Assembly (NCBI GenBank): GCA_017939795.1 | Contig: JAGBAA010000136.1 | Location: forward strand, 23,751-87,750 | Length of the DNA stretch: 64,000 nucleotides | Direction of reading: 5' to 3' | DNA from: Thermoguttaceae bacterium | GTDB lineage: Bacteria; Planctomycetota; Planctomycetia; Pirellulales; Thermoguttaceae | Shown here: positions 8,369 to 17,946 of the stretch, in pieces | Position numbering within the stretch: the first letter of the stretch is position 1 | How the letters are laid out: the number at the start of each line of letters is the position of its first letter | Translations under genes and position numbers: made by a program | Notes under the pieces: model-generated | The model's input: the letters and a program-made list of their open reading frames with translations, nothing else | What the model was told of the DNA's origin: nothing | Database searches by the model: none

Positions 8369-11300
8369 TCAGGAATCGGAATCCCGTTTCCAGGATCTCC
8401 GGTTCTTTTTCCAGGCCGGTTCTTCACGTTTTTCCGGTTCGATCTTGCGGATGATCTGCTGGACATTCTGAATGCCGAGGAGGTTTTGGACCTGCGAAAG
8501 GATCTCCTGCGTCGCTTTCAGCGTGAAATCGCACTGCATGACCACGCGGTTTCGGTCTTTTGTGAAGATCTCCAATTCCAGACGTTCACTTCCGGGGGAA
8601 GACCGCAGGATCTCTTTCAGTGTTTTGAGTGTTTCCGGAGTATGGTCTTCTTCGAAAATGCGGATCCGCAGTCCCTCCGTGTAGTCGCGGCGAAGGCTCT
8701 CGATCGTCACGATTTTGTCGATGAGGAAACTCACGCTGCTGATCCCGCCGCCTCCGGAATCCCCCGAATCATCATCCTGGGAATCGTCGCCCATCGTGTC
8801 CAGATCATCGTCATCGTCGTCGTCCTCGTCATCATCCGAGAGGTTCTGCAATGCGCCCTTCTGGTCCTTCGGAGGCTTACGTTTGCCTTCCTTCGCTTCT
8901 TTTGCTTCGCGTTCCGCTTTTTCTTTCGCGAGTTTCGCCGCTTTTTCGGCAGCCTGTGCTTCTTCCTGCTGCTTCCGATTGTCGATCGATCCGACGCAGA
9001 GGATCACGGCATCCGGTGAAAGACAGTCGCCGTACATTGTGTATTTCCGGGGCCAGAGAATACATGGGATCGTGCCTTCTTCATCCTCCAGCTCGAAACG
9101 CGCGTAGAGTTCGTTTTTCGATTTCGTCGCCTTTTTTTCCAGCTGGCCGACGATCCCTCCGAGCACGACCTGCGTCATGTGCGGAAGGTTTTTTGCTCCT
9201 GTAGTATTGTGTGTGCAGTGGAATTGGAGCGATTCGCGGTACTCTGCCAGCGGGTGTCCGGATCGGTAAAAGCCAAGGACTTTTTTCTCGCGCGCCAGTT
9301 TTTCCTTGTCCGGCCATTCCGGAATATCCGGGAGATCGATGACTTCTCTTTTCTTTTCACCGCTTTCTGCGGAGGCCGGCTCAAACATATCGAAGAGGGA
9401 CATTTGGCCGCTGCGCTTGTCTGCGACCGTCGCCTCGCCTGCCTGGATCGCCCGGTCAAGGACGGCTTCCAGCTGGGCTCGGTTCCCCTCGAAACAGTCG
9501 AAACAGCCGGCGTCCAGGAGTGAAAGGAGCGTCGAACGCGGGATCTTGTTGACCGCATTGCGCTCGCAGAAATCAAAAAGATCCAGGTACGGGCCGTTGG
9601 CGAGCCGTTCTTTCCGAATGGCGTCCGCGAACGTTTCGTTGACTCCGCTGATCGCAGTCATGGCGAAATGGATCTTGCCGTCTTCGATCCGATAGCTCGC
9701 GGCGGAAGTGTTGACGCTCGGCAGAACGACTTCCACTCCCATACGCTGGCAGTCTTCGATATGCTCGACCGTTTTGTCCTTTTTCTTGAAATTCCGCTGG
9801 TCGATGTCGCCGGTCAGGAGTGCGGCCATAAATTCCACGGGAAAATGGCATTTCAGGTAGGCCGTGATGTACGCGATCTTTGCGTATGCCGTCGAGTGGC
9901 TTTTGTTGAAGCCGTAGCCCGCGAACTGGATAATGAGGTCGAAGAGGTGCTCCGCGTCCTTTTCCGTCAGATCGTTTTCCTGGCATCCGGAAATGAACTG
10001 GGACTGGTAGTGCGCGATCTTGTCGATCTTCTTTTTGGAAATCGCCTTGATGCACTTGTATGCGTCGGCAAGCTCGATCTTTCCGAGACGGTTCAGAATA
10101 CGCATGACCTGTTCCTGGTAGACCATGACGCCGTGCGTTTCGGTGAGGACGTCTTCGAGTACCGGGTGAATGTATGAGGCCGTCGCGCGTCCGTGCTTCA
10201 CGTCGATGTACTGGTCCACCATTCCGCCGCCGAGAGGACCGGGACGGTAAAGGGCGAGCATGGCGATGATGTCGCGGAAATTGTCCGGCTTCAGTTTCTG
10301 GAGCAGATTGCGGATCCCTTCCCCTTCCAGCTGGAAAACGCCTTTCGTTTCGCCGCGGCAGAGCAGATCGTAGGTCGGCTGATTATCGTGGGGGAATCGG
10401 TACGGATTAATGTCTTTTCCCGTCGTTTCTTTGATGAAGTTCATCGTCTGCGAGAGGATCGAGAGGTTGCGCAGGCCCAGAAAGTCCATCTTCAGGAGTC
10501 CGGACGCTTCCACTTCTGCACCTTCCCATTGCGTCACGAGACCCGATTTGTTGCGGATCGTGTGCATCGGCACGAAATTCACGACAGGCTGCGGCGTAAT
10601 GAGTACTCCACAGGCGTGCGTTCCAGGCTGACGTGCCAGACCTTCGCACCCTTTCGCAAGATCCACGATCTCCGCGACCTCCGGATTCGTATCGTACGCT
10701 TCCTGAAATTCCGGGTTGGCCTTGAGGGCTTTGTCGATGGTGATCTTCGGCGTTTTGGGGACCTTCGACGTGATCTCTTCCACCGAGGAGACCGGGAACC
10801 CCAGCACACGCCCGACGTCCTTGATGGCCGCCTTCGCCGCCATGGTCCCAAACGTGCCGATCTGCGCTACGTGGTCCGCCCCGTACGTGTCGCGGACATA
10901 CTGAAGGACTTCTTCGCGGCGCGCCTGCTCGAAGTCAATGTCGATATCCGGTGCTTCTTTTCGGTTAACGTCCAGAAAACGCTCGAAAAGAAGGTCGTAT
11001 TCCAGCGGGCAAACGCGGCTCAGACCCAGTCCAAAGCAGACGAGCGAACCCACGCCGGAACCGCGGGCAGTGCAGGAAATGCCTTTTTCGTGAGCTGCAC
11101 GGACGAAATCCCACACGACGAGGAAGTAGTTCGGAAAACCCTGACGCTTGATGACGCTCAGCTCCGTTTCGAGACGCTCGTAGACTTCGCTCGTAAAATC
11201 GCCGCCGATCTCGCCGTTGACCCACCGTTTCGGTTCGTCGGCATAGCGGTCGCGCAGACCTTCAAGAGCGACTTCGCGCAGATACTCGACTTCGTCTTTT

Positions 11301-12247
11301 CCATCCGGCGGCGTGAATACCGGGAAGAAACGCTTTCCAAGCTCCAGCTCCACATTGCATCGGTCCGCGATCTCCTGGGAACGTGCGACGGCGGCTTCCT
11401 GACCCGGAAATGCATCGTACATTTCCTGCTGGGAGCGGAAGTAGAACTGGTCGGTGTCCATCCGCATCCGATCTTCGTCTACCCGTTTCTTCCCCGTATT
11501 GATGCAGAGGAGAATGTCCTGGATCGGTGCATCCTTTTTTTCTACGTAGTGTACGTCGCTCGTCGCGACCAGCGGGATCCCCGTTTTTTCCGCCATCTCG
11601 ATCATGAATCGGGCGGCGCGCTGCTGGAGATCGATCCCATTGTTCTGGATCTCCAGATAAAATCGGTCGCCGAATTCCTTTTTGTACCATTCCGCGACTT
11701 CGTAGGCGGCTTTCCAGTTCGGTTCGTTTCCGTTGATCAGGTGCTGATTGATCTCACCGCCAAGACAGCCGCTGAGAATGATGAGACCTTCGCCGTACTG
11801 GTGCAAAAGTTCCCGGTCGATCCTCGGCCTGCGGTACATCCCCTCGGTGTACGCCTGCGTCGCCATTTTCAGGAGGTTTTTGAAGCCCGTGTGGTTCTGT
11901 GCCAGCACGGTCAGATGGTACGCATAGTTCGTGCGGGCAGGGTACTGCCGATTGAAACGGCTGTCCGGCGCAAGGTAGGCTTCGTAGCCCAGGATCGGCT
12001 TGATCCCGGTATCCAGTGCACGCTGATAGAATTTCAGGATGCCGAACATGTTGCCGTGGTCCGTCAGCGCAAGAGAATTCATCTTGAATTCTGCCGCTTT
12101 GTTGACGAGCCGCTTCAGAGAGCCGGCACCGTCCAGCAGACTGTATTCGCTATGGCAGTGAAGATGCACATAGGGCGGCGGAGCCTGAGCTTCAGATGTT
12201 TCCAGATTTTCTGCAATTTCGGGATTGGGATTCGGAGTCTCTGCCAT
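8369..12247 (-). CDS. dnaE: DNA polymerase III subunit alpha
   Basis: This is the replicative polymerase catalytic subunit. The N-terminal PHP domain starts at about residue 26 (YVHLHCHSEYSLLDGAG, then LTDHGNMFG). The polymerase active site includes APDIDIDFEQARREEV. Helix-hairpin-helix and OB-fold regions follow. At 1292 residues it is longer than the usual about 1150-1180: a roughly 25-residue N-terminal tail is added, and inside the OB region (about residues 1095-1165) there is a Lys/Ala/Glu-rich helix, a poly-Asp run and a Gly/Ser stretch. The ATG at 12247 has GAGGA close upstream, and a TAAAAT promoter is visible. No proofreading exonuclease domain is present, as expected for DnaE. Confidence 0.98.
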   Translation of the reverse strand: MAETPNPNPEIAENLETSEAQAPPPYVHLHCHSEYSLLDGAGSLKRLVNKAAEFKMNSLALTDHGNMFGILKFYQRALDTGIKPILGYEAYLAPDSRFNRQYPARTNYAYHLTVLAQNHTGFKNLLKMATQAYTEGMYRRPRIDRELLHQYGEGLIILSGCLGGEINQHLINGNEPNWKAAYEVAEWYKKEFGDRFYLEIQNNGIDLQQRAARFMIEMAEKTGIPLVATSDVHYVEKKDAPIQDILLCINTGKKRVDEDRMRMDTDQFYFRSQQEMYDAFPGQEAAVARSQEIADRCNVELELGKRFFPVFTPPDGKDEVEYLREVALEGLRDRYADEPKRWVNGEIGGDFTSEVYERLETELSVIKRQGFPNYFLVVWDFVRAAHEKGISCTARGSGVGSLVCFGLGLSRVCPLEYDLLFERFLDVNRKEAPDIDIDFEQARREEVLQYVRDTYGADHVAQIGTFGTMAAKAAIKDVGRVLGFPVSSVEEITSKVPKTPKITIDKALKANPEFQEAYDTNPEVAEIVDLAKGCEGLARQPGTHACGVLITPQPVVNFVPMHTIRNKSGLVTQWEGAEVEASGLLKMDFLGLRNLSILSQTMNFIKETTGKDINPYRFPHDNQPTYDLLCRGETKGVFQLEGEGIRNLLQKLKPDNFRDIIAMLALYRPGPLGGGMVDQYIDVKHGRATASYIHPVLEDVLTETHGVMVYQEQVMRILNRLGKIELADAYKCIKAISKKKIDKIAHYQSQFISGCQENDLTEKDAEHLFDLIIQFAGYGFNKSHSTAYAKIAYITAYLKCHFPVEFMAALLTGDIDQRNFKKKDKTVEHIEDCQRMGVEVVLPSVNTSAASYRIEDGKIHFAMTAISGVNETFADAIRKERLANGPYLDLFDFCERNAVNKIPRSTLLSLLDAGCFDCFEGNRAQLEAVLDRAIQAGEATVADKRSGQMSLFDMFEPASAESGEKKREVIDLPDIPEWPDKEKLAREKKVLGFYRSGHPLAEYRESLQFHCTHNTTGAKNLPHMTQVVLGGIVGQLEKKATKSKNELYARFELEDEEGTIPCILWPRKYTMYGDCLSPDAVILCVGSIDNRKQQEEAQAAEKAAKLAKEKAEREAKEAKEGKRKPPKDQKGALQNLSDDDEDDDDDDDLDTMGDDSQDDDSGDSGGGGISSVSFLIDKIVTIESLRRDYTEGLRIRIFEEDHTPETLKTLKEILRSSPGSERLELEIFTKDRNRVVMQCDFTLKATQEILSQVQNLLGIQNVQQIIRKIEPEKREEPAWKKNRRSWKRDSDS

Positions 12248-12316
12248 GATTTCCTCAAAAAAAAGTTCCGTACTTTTCCGTGCTGTCCTGGATGCAGACG
12301 CACTGGATCCAAAACT

Positions 12317-12344
12317 ATTTTACCATAAAAAGAGGAAATGAAAA
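12317..12344 (-). promoter_or_regulatory. Promoter of dnaE
   Basis: Reading the minus strand, TTTTCA (12339-12344) and TAAAAT (12317-12322) are separated by 16 bp. The -10 box is preceded by GG, as in other promoters of this window. It lies 70 bp upstream of the dnaE start. Confidence 0.5.
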
Positions 12345-12378
12345 CGGGGGGCGTGCCGTTTGCGGACCGGATTCTTCC

Positions 12379-12424
12379 AAAAAAAGATCCATCCGGCAAG
12401 TACGTACCGAATGGATCTTTTTTG
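12379..12424 (-). terminator. Terminator of the PEP-CTERM beta-strand repeat gene
   Basis: A perfect 13-bp stem joins 12380-12392 and 12411-12423, with further CGG/CCG pairing inside. A/T tracts flank both sides, so it can act on both strands. It lies just after the stop of the large minus-strand gene. Confidence 0.85.
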
Positions 12425-12430
12425 CGGTCT

Positions 12431-15400
12431 CTAATTGCGGGACGTCCTGCACCGGAGTTTGAAGATCCCGAGACCGGCCAGAAGCAGAAGCCACGCTGCG
12501 GGTTCCGGGACGCCGGGAACATCCGGACCTGCTGGAAGTGCCGTGAGACTGAGGAAACCATTGGGATCCATGGTGAAATAGTCCGCAAGATTTCCAAAAA
12601 GCGTGTCCGTCACGCCGTTCCAGCTAAGCGAAAAATCTCCGGCCTTGCCCTGGAATGAATCCGTCGTGAGCGAGATGGTTTCGGAGGCCGGGTCGAAGAA
12701 AAGGAGGGATTCCAGCGCCATGTCCAGACTTCCCAGATCCAGAGAAGCCCCATTCAGCGCGAGGATGCCGGTTTCTTCAATCGAGAGTGCAGAGTTCGGC
12801 AGGTCAAACGAATTGTCCGCGAAGGTCAGTGTCCCTTCCGCGATGGTGATGCCGCCCGTGGAGGCGTACGCGCCGGTGAACGTCTGGTTTCCCGCGCCGG
12901 TTTTGACTAGGTCGATGTTTCCGGTGACTTTCCCGGCGTAGGATTCGCTCTTCCCTTCCGGCACGCGGAGCGTCAGTGTACTGGCGTTCGAGGAGGAGTT
13001 TTTGAGGACGGCCCCGGAAACGGTCGAGGAAAGACCGGCGATCGGCGTGTTCGTCAGACTGAATCCTGCAAGATCAAGCGAGGCTTTGGCGTGGCTGATG
13101 GAAACGACTCCCGTTCCCAGCGCATCGTTTGCGCCGAGCTTGGCGATCGCTTTGTTTTCGTCCCCAATGTTGAGGTTCGCGCCGACATTCAGACCGCCGG
13201 AGAAGGAGTTTTGGCTGTTCGCGAAAACGATCGGCCCATTGTCGCCGGAGATGCCGAGTTCACCGGTCCCGGAGATCACGCCTTTCATCGTGTACGTGAT
13301 GTTTGACCCGCCGCGGAGCGTGCCGCCGTTTTCGGTCAGCTCGATCGGGAGGGTGAAGTTTTTCAGGGAATCGAGATTCGCGTTGAACATCAAGGTCCCG
13401 CCGTCCAGGACGACTCCGGAGAATTTGCTGAAACCGTCTGTCTTGGCGATGAGTTTTCCGCCGGAAACGCCGATCTTTCCGGTGAAATTATTCGTCACGA
13501 TGTGGAACGAATTGCAGTTCCCGCCGGTAACGTTGATGCCGTTGAGCATGAAGACGGTATCCTTTGCCGCGGTGGTTCCGTTCGCGAGAGTGAGGTAGAG
13601 CTGGTCGGTCCCTTTTCCGCGCCAGTCGATGGTTCCGCCGTCAGCTTCGATCGAGATCTTGTTCAGGTGGTCGGTACTCACTCCCGTGACGGAAAGGGTA
13701 CCGCCGTTGAAGGAGTAGTTCGCGTTTTTCGCTGCGTCGTTCAGTGCAGAGACCTGGTAGAGCGTTCCGCCGTTGAGGAAGAACTGGTGCGCGGGGATGG
13801 GCGATTCGGTTTCGGTGAGGGAGCCGGGGACGGCATCGATCTTGAGCGTCCCGTCATTCACGGTCGTGGAGCCGGAGTAGAGGATCTTTTCGCCGGTGAG
13901 CGTCTGCGTCCCTTTGCCGTCTTTCGTGACGTTCAGTGCGCCGGAAAGTTCGCTGGCGTAGGTGAGGTCCTTTCCTTCCGCGACATTCAGGGTGAGGTCC
14001 GCAGCTGCGCCGGAGTTTTTCACGACGGCGAAAGTGTCTTTTTCGGTGGAGATCAGACCGCCGATCTTTTGGCTGAAGCCTTTCAGATCGAGGGTGGAAG
14101 CACCCTGTTCAGACGCTCCGATGACCGTGACGGGGCCGGTTCCGAGCGCATTTTCCGCGCCGGCCTGGACTTTGCTCTGGAAAGGGCCGTTTCCGCGGTT
14201 TTTCTGTGTGCCGATAACCAGTCCTCCGGAGAAATCGTTGGCAGAATTCTTGAAGACGGTCGTTCCATTGTCGCCGGAGATGCCAAGTTCGCCGGTCCCG
14301 GAGATCTTTCCGGTAAAGACGTGAGTTCCATACGATCCGTTTCGGATGGTGCTGAACGTTCCGTCTGTGAGCGAGATGGGAGCCGCGTAGGTCTGTGTTC
14401 CGCCAATGTTGAGCATGAGGGTCCCGCCGCTGAAGATGAGGCCTTTGGCAGGAAGGTAATTCATGGACGTGATGTTCAGTTTGCCGGCGGTGATCTCAAA
14501 TTTTCCGCTGAAATTGGAGAGTGCTGTCAGCGTGATCGTCGAGCAGTTTCCGGACGCGTTGTTTGAGGCGGTGAAGGTGAGGACCGTGTTTTCCGTCGTA
14601 CCGGTTCCGTTGATGCCGAAACTCAGCGCGTTCGTTCCGGTCGTGATCCACTGAATGGTTCCGCCGTTGGCCGTCACGTCGATCTTGGTGGAGAGGGTAA
14701 GGGCGCCGTTTTTCTCAAAAGCGAGCGTTCCGCCGTCGAGCGTGAAGGCGTTTGCCGCGCTTCCGCCTGGATTCTGGATGAGGAGTTTGCCTGCCGAGAC
14801 TTTCGCGGAGACGTTTGCGCCCAGTCCGGCCCCAGCGAGCGTCTGCGTTCCAGTCCCGGTTTTCGTGAGGTCGAGCTTTCCGGTGAGTTTTCCCGCGTAG
14901 GTCTGATTTCCGGTGAGTTCAAGCGTCAGGGCACTCGGCGTTTCCGCGTTGGAGTTGGTCAGGATGGCGTTCGCGGAGTTTCCGGCAAGTCCGGCCGCTT
15001 TGCCCGCGTCGGCGAGTCCGGCAAGATCCAGCGTTCCGGTTCCGGTGACGGTGAGGAGTCCGCCTCCGAGTTTGGCTCCGGAAGTCAGTCGGAGCGTGCC
15101 TTCATTGACGGTCGTGTTTCCCGTCCGGGTGGATCCCGTACCGGTCAGGATCTGCGTGCCCGCACCGGATTTGGCGAGGTCGATCTTCCCGGTCATTTTT
15201 CCGGCGTAGGTGAGCGTTTGGCCGTCCGGAACGCTGAGCGTCAGGGTACTGACGGTGCTTTTGGAGTTTTTGACTTCCACTCCGGAACGTGTCGCGGAGA
15301 GACCGGCGATCGGCGTAGAGACGATGCTGTGGCCGTAGAGGTCGAGCCAGTGATTCGCGCCAGCTCCGAAGGAAACGACGCCGGTTCCGAGCGAATTGCT

Positions 15401-16333
15401 TGCTCGGAGTTCGGCTTTGGTGACCTGATTGAAATTCCCGTTCATGACGTCGCCGATCTGGAGTCCGCCGGAGAAATCGTTGGCGGAATTGGCGAAGCAG
15501 AAGGTCCCCGAATCACCGCCGATGCCGAACTCACCGGTCCCGGTGATCTTTCCGGACCAGATGATCCGGCTGCTGCTGTGCCCGACGCGGACGGTGCCGC
15601 CTTTTTCACCCAAAACCAGATCCGTGGAGATCTTCGTGTTTTCGTTCCCGATGTTCATCTGCGCGTCATTCATGACGGAGCCGCCGTTGAGAATGATGGA
15701 GTTGACTTTCGGCAGGTCGCCGAGCAGACGGATCTTTCCGCCCGTGATCTCCACGTCGCCGGTGAATGCGGAGTCGGAGCGGATGACGAAAGAGTTCACG
15801 TTGCCTGTCCCGGTCGCGTTTGAATTTCCGGCCAGGACGATCTTTCCGCTTCCGGCCAGATTCATGGAGAGGGTCTCAGAGGTCGCGCTCTTGAATTCGA
15901 CCGTGCCGGTTTCCCCGGCTCCCACGGTGAGCGTCGGAGCGAGCGTTCCGGCTTTTGCCGTGTATTTCAGCGTTCCGCCGTTCGAGAGCGTGATCCCGGA
16001 GGAGGAAGCGAGCCGGCTCACGTTTCCGATGGAGAGGGCACCGCCGGAAATGAACGTCGCGCCCTGGAACGTCTGGTCCGCAGAGATGGTGAGCGTCCCT
16101 GCGCCGGTCTTGGTCAGCGTGCTGGAGGCCCCGGAAATGACGCCGGACCAGGTCTGGGAGCCGGTCAGGTCAAAAGAGACGCTTTCGGCGTAATTCGCTG
16201 AAGCGTTGAAGTTCGCGTCAGTGATCGCGGCGGCATTCACGGCGTCCACCGTATTGAGGGCTGAGACCGAAAGCGTGAGGAACGCTGCGGCGGACAGGGG
16301 ACGGATACTCGGATTCTTTCGTGATTTTTTCAT
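12431..16333 (-). CDS. Autotransporter-type beta-strand repeat protein with PEP-CTERM anchor
   Basis: This exported protein of 1300 residues has an N-terminal signal (MKKSRKNPS..LSAAAFLTLSVSA..AVNAA) and a long parallel beta-helix built from autotransporter-associated beta-strand repeats such as LTKTGAGTLTISA and LVKTGAGNQTFTG. It ends in a PEP-CTERM motif (VPEPAAWLLLLAGLGIF plus basic tail), which is removed by an exosortase in known systems. Three large modules each carry an ISGTGELGISGDNG-like and NDFSGGL segment (near 15.5, 14.3 and 13.2 kb). No C-terminal outer-membrane barrel is present. The frame is open upstream to 16666, but that part overlaps the DUF1559 gene; ATG 16333 with the signal peptide is the sensible start. 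Probably a surface or matrix protein. Confidence 0.88.
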   Translation of the reverse strand: MKKSRKNPSIRPLSAAAFLTLSVSALNTVDAVNAAAITDANFNASANYAESVSFDLTGSQTWSGVISGASSTLTKTGAGTLTISADQTFQGATFISGGALSIGNVSRLASSSGITLSNGGTLKYTAKAGTLAPTLTVGAGETGTVEFKSATSETLSMNLAGSGKIVLAGNSNATGTGNVNSFVIRSDSAFTGDVEITGGKIRLLGDLPKVNSIILNGGSVMNDAQMNIGNENTKISTDLVLGEKGGTVRVGHSSSRIIWSGKITGTGEFGIGGDSGTFCFANSANDFSGGLQIGDVMNGNFNQVTKAELRASNSLGTGVVSFGAGANHWLDLYGHSIVSTPIAGLSATRSGVEVKNSKSTVSTLTLSVPDGQTLTYAGKMTGKIDLAKSGAGTQILTGTGSTRTGNTTVNEGTLRLTSGAKLGGGLLTVTGTGTLDLAGLADAGKAAGLAGNSANAILTNSNAETPSALTLELTGNQTYAGKLTGKLDLTKTGTGTQTLAGAGLGANVSAKVSAGKLLIQNPGGSAANAFTLDGGTLAFEKNGALTLSTKIDVTANGGTIQWITTGTNALSFGINGTGTTENTVLTFTASNNASGNCSTITLTALSNFSGKFEITAGKLNITSMNYLPAKGLIFSGGTLMLNIGGTQTYAAPISLTDGTFSTIRNGSYGTHVFTGKISGTGELGISGDNGTTVFKNSANDFSGGLVIGTQKNRGNGPFQSKVQAGAENALGTGPVTVIGASEQGASTLDLKGFSQKIGGLISTEKDTFAVVKNSGAAADLTLNVAEGKDLTYASELSGALNVTKDGKGTQTLTGEKILYSGSTTVNDGTLKIDAVPGSLTETESPIPAHQFFLNGGTLYQVSALNDAAKNANYSFNGGTLSVTGVSTDHLNKISIEADGGTIDWRGKGTDQLYLTLANGTTAAKDTVFMLNGINVTGGNCNSFHIVTNNFTGKIGVSGGKLIAKTDGFSKFSGVVLDGGTLMFNANLDSLKNFTLPIELTENGGTLRGGSNITYTMKGVISGTGELGISGDNGPIVFANSQNSFSGGLNVGANLNIGDENKAIAKLGANDALGTGVVSISHAKASLDLAGFSLTNTPIAGLSSTVSGAVLKNSSSNASTLTLRVPEGKSESYAGKVTGNIDLVKTGAGNQTFTGAYASTGGITIAEGTLTFADNSFDLPNSALSIEETGILALNGASLDLGSLDMALESLLFFDPASETISLTTDSFQGKAGDFSLSWNGVTDTLFGNLADYFTMDPNGFLSLTALPAGPDVPGVPEPAAWLLLLAGLGIFKLRCRTSRN

Positions 16334-16418
16334 GGTATTTCGCAGTCTTTCAGTTTGATTGGCGATTTGAAATTTTCCGGTTTTGGGCGGAGCTGGCGTA
16401 TTTTGCGGATCTGGAGCA

Positions 16419-17432
16419 TCATTCCAGCGTGAATGCTTTTCCGTCAGCTTTTTTGCCAAGATAGCTGAATGTTTCCAAGTCGATACTATAGGAAATTCTC
16501 TGTACGGAAGCGTCGCACAGTGTGATCCCGAAAGCGCCTGCGTGCGTGCTTCCGAAACTCGTTGTGCTGCTGACTCCGCCGCGGTCCTGCCGGGGAATGC
16601 AGACTGTGTCGTTTTTCGTCTTGCGCAACCGGTCATTGTCCGCGCCGCACCAGGCGGTCTGGTCATCGCCGTCCTCGATCGTCGCGTACATATTGGCGTT
16701 CAGGTACTTTTCGCCATAGAGCATGGTATTGCTCGTGCCGTCGCGGATCTCTCCCATCGTCACGGCACTGGTGGGGAATGTCGCGCCGCTCTGGCAGTCC
16801 GAAGCGATGGTACGGGATGGGATCTCCTTTTTCGCGTTGGCGTAATTGCTGGCCTCATAAACGGCGTAATTGTCTCCGGTGCATGCCGCATAATCCAATT
16901 TGGAAACGTTCGTGAGCTTCGAGCGGTCTGCGTTTTTGCACGTTGAGTTTCCTCCCCCCTTCAGCGGATACGTGACGGCCGTACGCCGGGAAGGACAGTA
17001 AAAGACCGGAAGCGGGATCTCGCAGCGTTTGGCGGCTTCCGTGTACTGGTTTCCGCTTTTGGGATCCTCGACGCCGTCCTGTCCCATGGCCCACATTGCC
17101 TGCTGTTCGAGAAACGGAAGCAGTGAGTACGCCCACGAGCCGCACTGGTATCTGAATCCAAGATCGGCGTCCGCCTCCCACGGCCACCACCAGCCGCCGC
17201 TTGGAAAATGCCGGCTCGTCGATTCCAGGTTCATGGCGGCAAGCCCCATTTGCTTCAAATTATTGCTGCACTGCATCTGCCGCGCTGCTTCGCGTGCCTG
17301 CTGGACTGCCGGGAGAAGCAGACCGACCAGCATGCCGATGATGGCAATGACGACCAGCAGCTCAACGAGCGTAAAGCCATACGGGCGGAAAGCGGGCGCG
17401 GACGCGGATTTTCGGGGATCGGTTCGTTTCAT
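16419..17432 (-). CDS. DUF1559 domain-containing prepilin-like protein
   Basis: This is a classic planctomycete DUF1559 protein of 337 residues. A basic leader and the type IV prepilin cleavage/methylation segment [19 protein letters not shown] lie at about residues 18-36. [25 protein letters not shown] follows, then a globular domain and a C-terminal [18 protein letters not shown] motif. The prepilin segment would be processed by a prepilin peptidase and held in the membrane. The ATG at 17432 has a strong GAGGAG site six bases upstream. The PEP-CTERM protein gene starts 86 bp downstream on the same strand, so the two may be co-expressed. Planctomycetes have many paralogues, with roles mostly unknown. 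Confidence 0.95.
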   Translation of the reverse strand: MKRTDPRKSASAPAFRPYGFTLVELLVVIAIIGMLVGLLLPAVQQAREAARQMQCSNNLKQMGLAAMNLESTSRHFPSGGWWWPWEADADLGFRYQCGSWAYSLLPFLEQQAMWAMGQDGVEDPKSGNQYTEAAKRCEIPLPVFYCPSRRTAVTYPLKGGGNSTCKNADRSKLTNVSKLDYAACTGDNYAVYEASNYANAKKEIPSRTIASDCQSGATFPTSAVTMGEIRDGTSNTMLYGEKYLNANMYATIEDGDDQTAWCGADNDRLRKTKNDTVCIPRQDRGGVSSTTSFGSTHAGAFGITLCDASVQRISYSIDLETFSYLGKKADGKAFTLE

Positions 17433-17946
17433 GAAAGGCTCCTCGGAATGGAAAAAAGGAAGGCGGGAAGGCGGTTGCGGATGATTTTGGGGGACCAGGC
17501 GAAAAAACGGCAGTGCGTCTCACCAGCCAAATCAAAATCAATTCCAGTCAACACTATTCTTTATTTTACTCCAAAAAATCAGAAATGCTTGAAATTTGGG
17601 AAAAAATTTTAAAAAATCAGAGATTTTGAAGTTTTAGGTGGAGTTTTATTGATGGAGGGGGGGGCTGAGTTTGGGGGATTTGCTGCTTGTGTGGGTTTTG
17701 TTGTCTGGTTTATTTCTACGGCGTGTTTCCCCCATTCTTTGAAGTTTGAGAAAAAAATAAAGGAAGAGAAAATGTTGGAAATAAAACCGGAAAGCAAAAT
17801 GTACCGGAAATAAGATGCGCCGGAGAGTAAGATTTTGAAGTAAATTCCGGGGCAATGAAGTACGAGACGTAAATTTTTTCTCAAAAATGGGGTTTCTCCC
17901 CCTTGCGTTTCTGAATGGACCGGAGTATAATCGAAGGGTAATGTAA
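17433..17946. other. Intergenic region between divergent genes
   Basis: This 514-bp AT-rich gap separates the DUF1559 gene and the uracil-DNA glycosylase gene. It holds the DUF1559 ribosome site, a G8 homopolymer near 17660, and a promoter for the glycosylase at the right end. Short ORFs on either strand have no recognisable product. No RNA gene was seen. Confidence 0.4.
17903..17931 (+). promoter_or_regulatory. Promoter of the uracil-DNA glycosylase gene
   Basis: TTGCGT (17903-17908) and a perfect TATAAT (17926-17931) are 17 bp apart. The first ATG of the downstream gene is only 16 bp beyond the -10 box, which suggests either a near-leaderless transcript or use of the second ATG at 17980. 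Confidence 0.55.

Noticed and set aside
10193..12328. 711-codon + strand frame
   Set aside because: Antisense shadow of dnaE; high-GC third positions leave the reverse strand open. No recognisable domain.
16334..16666. N-terminal extension of the beta-strand repeat protein
   Set aside because: It overlaps the DUF1559 gene in another frame, and the signal peptide starts at 16333.
17433..17946. AT-rich gap as a possible replication origin
   Set aside because: No DnaA-box cluster or neighbouring dnaA/dnaN genes; the gap is explained by divergent promoters.
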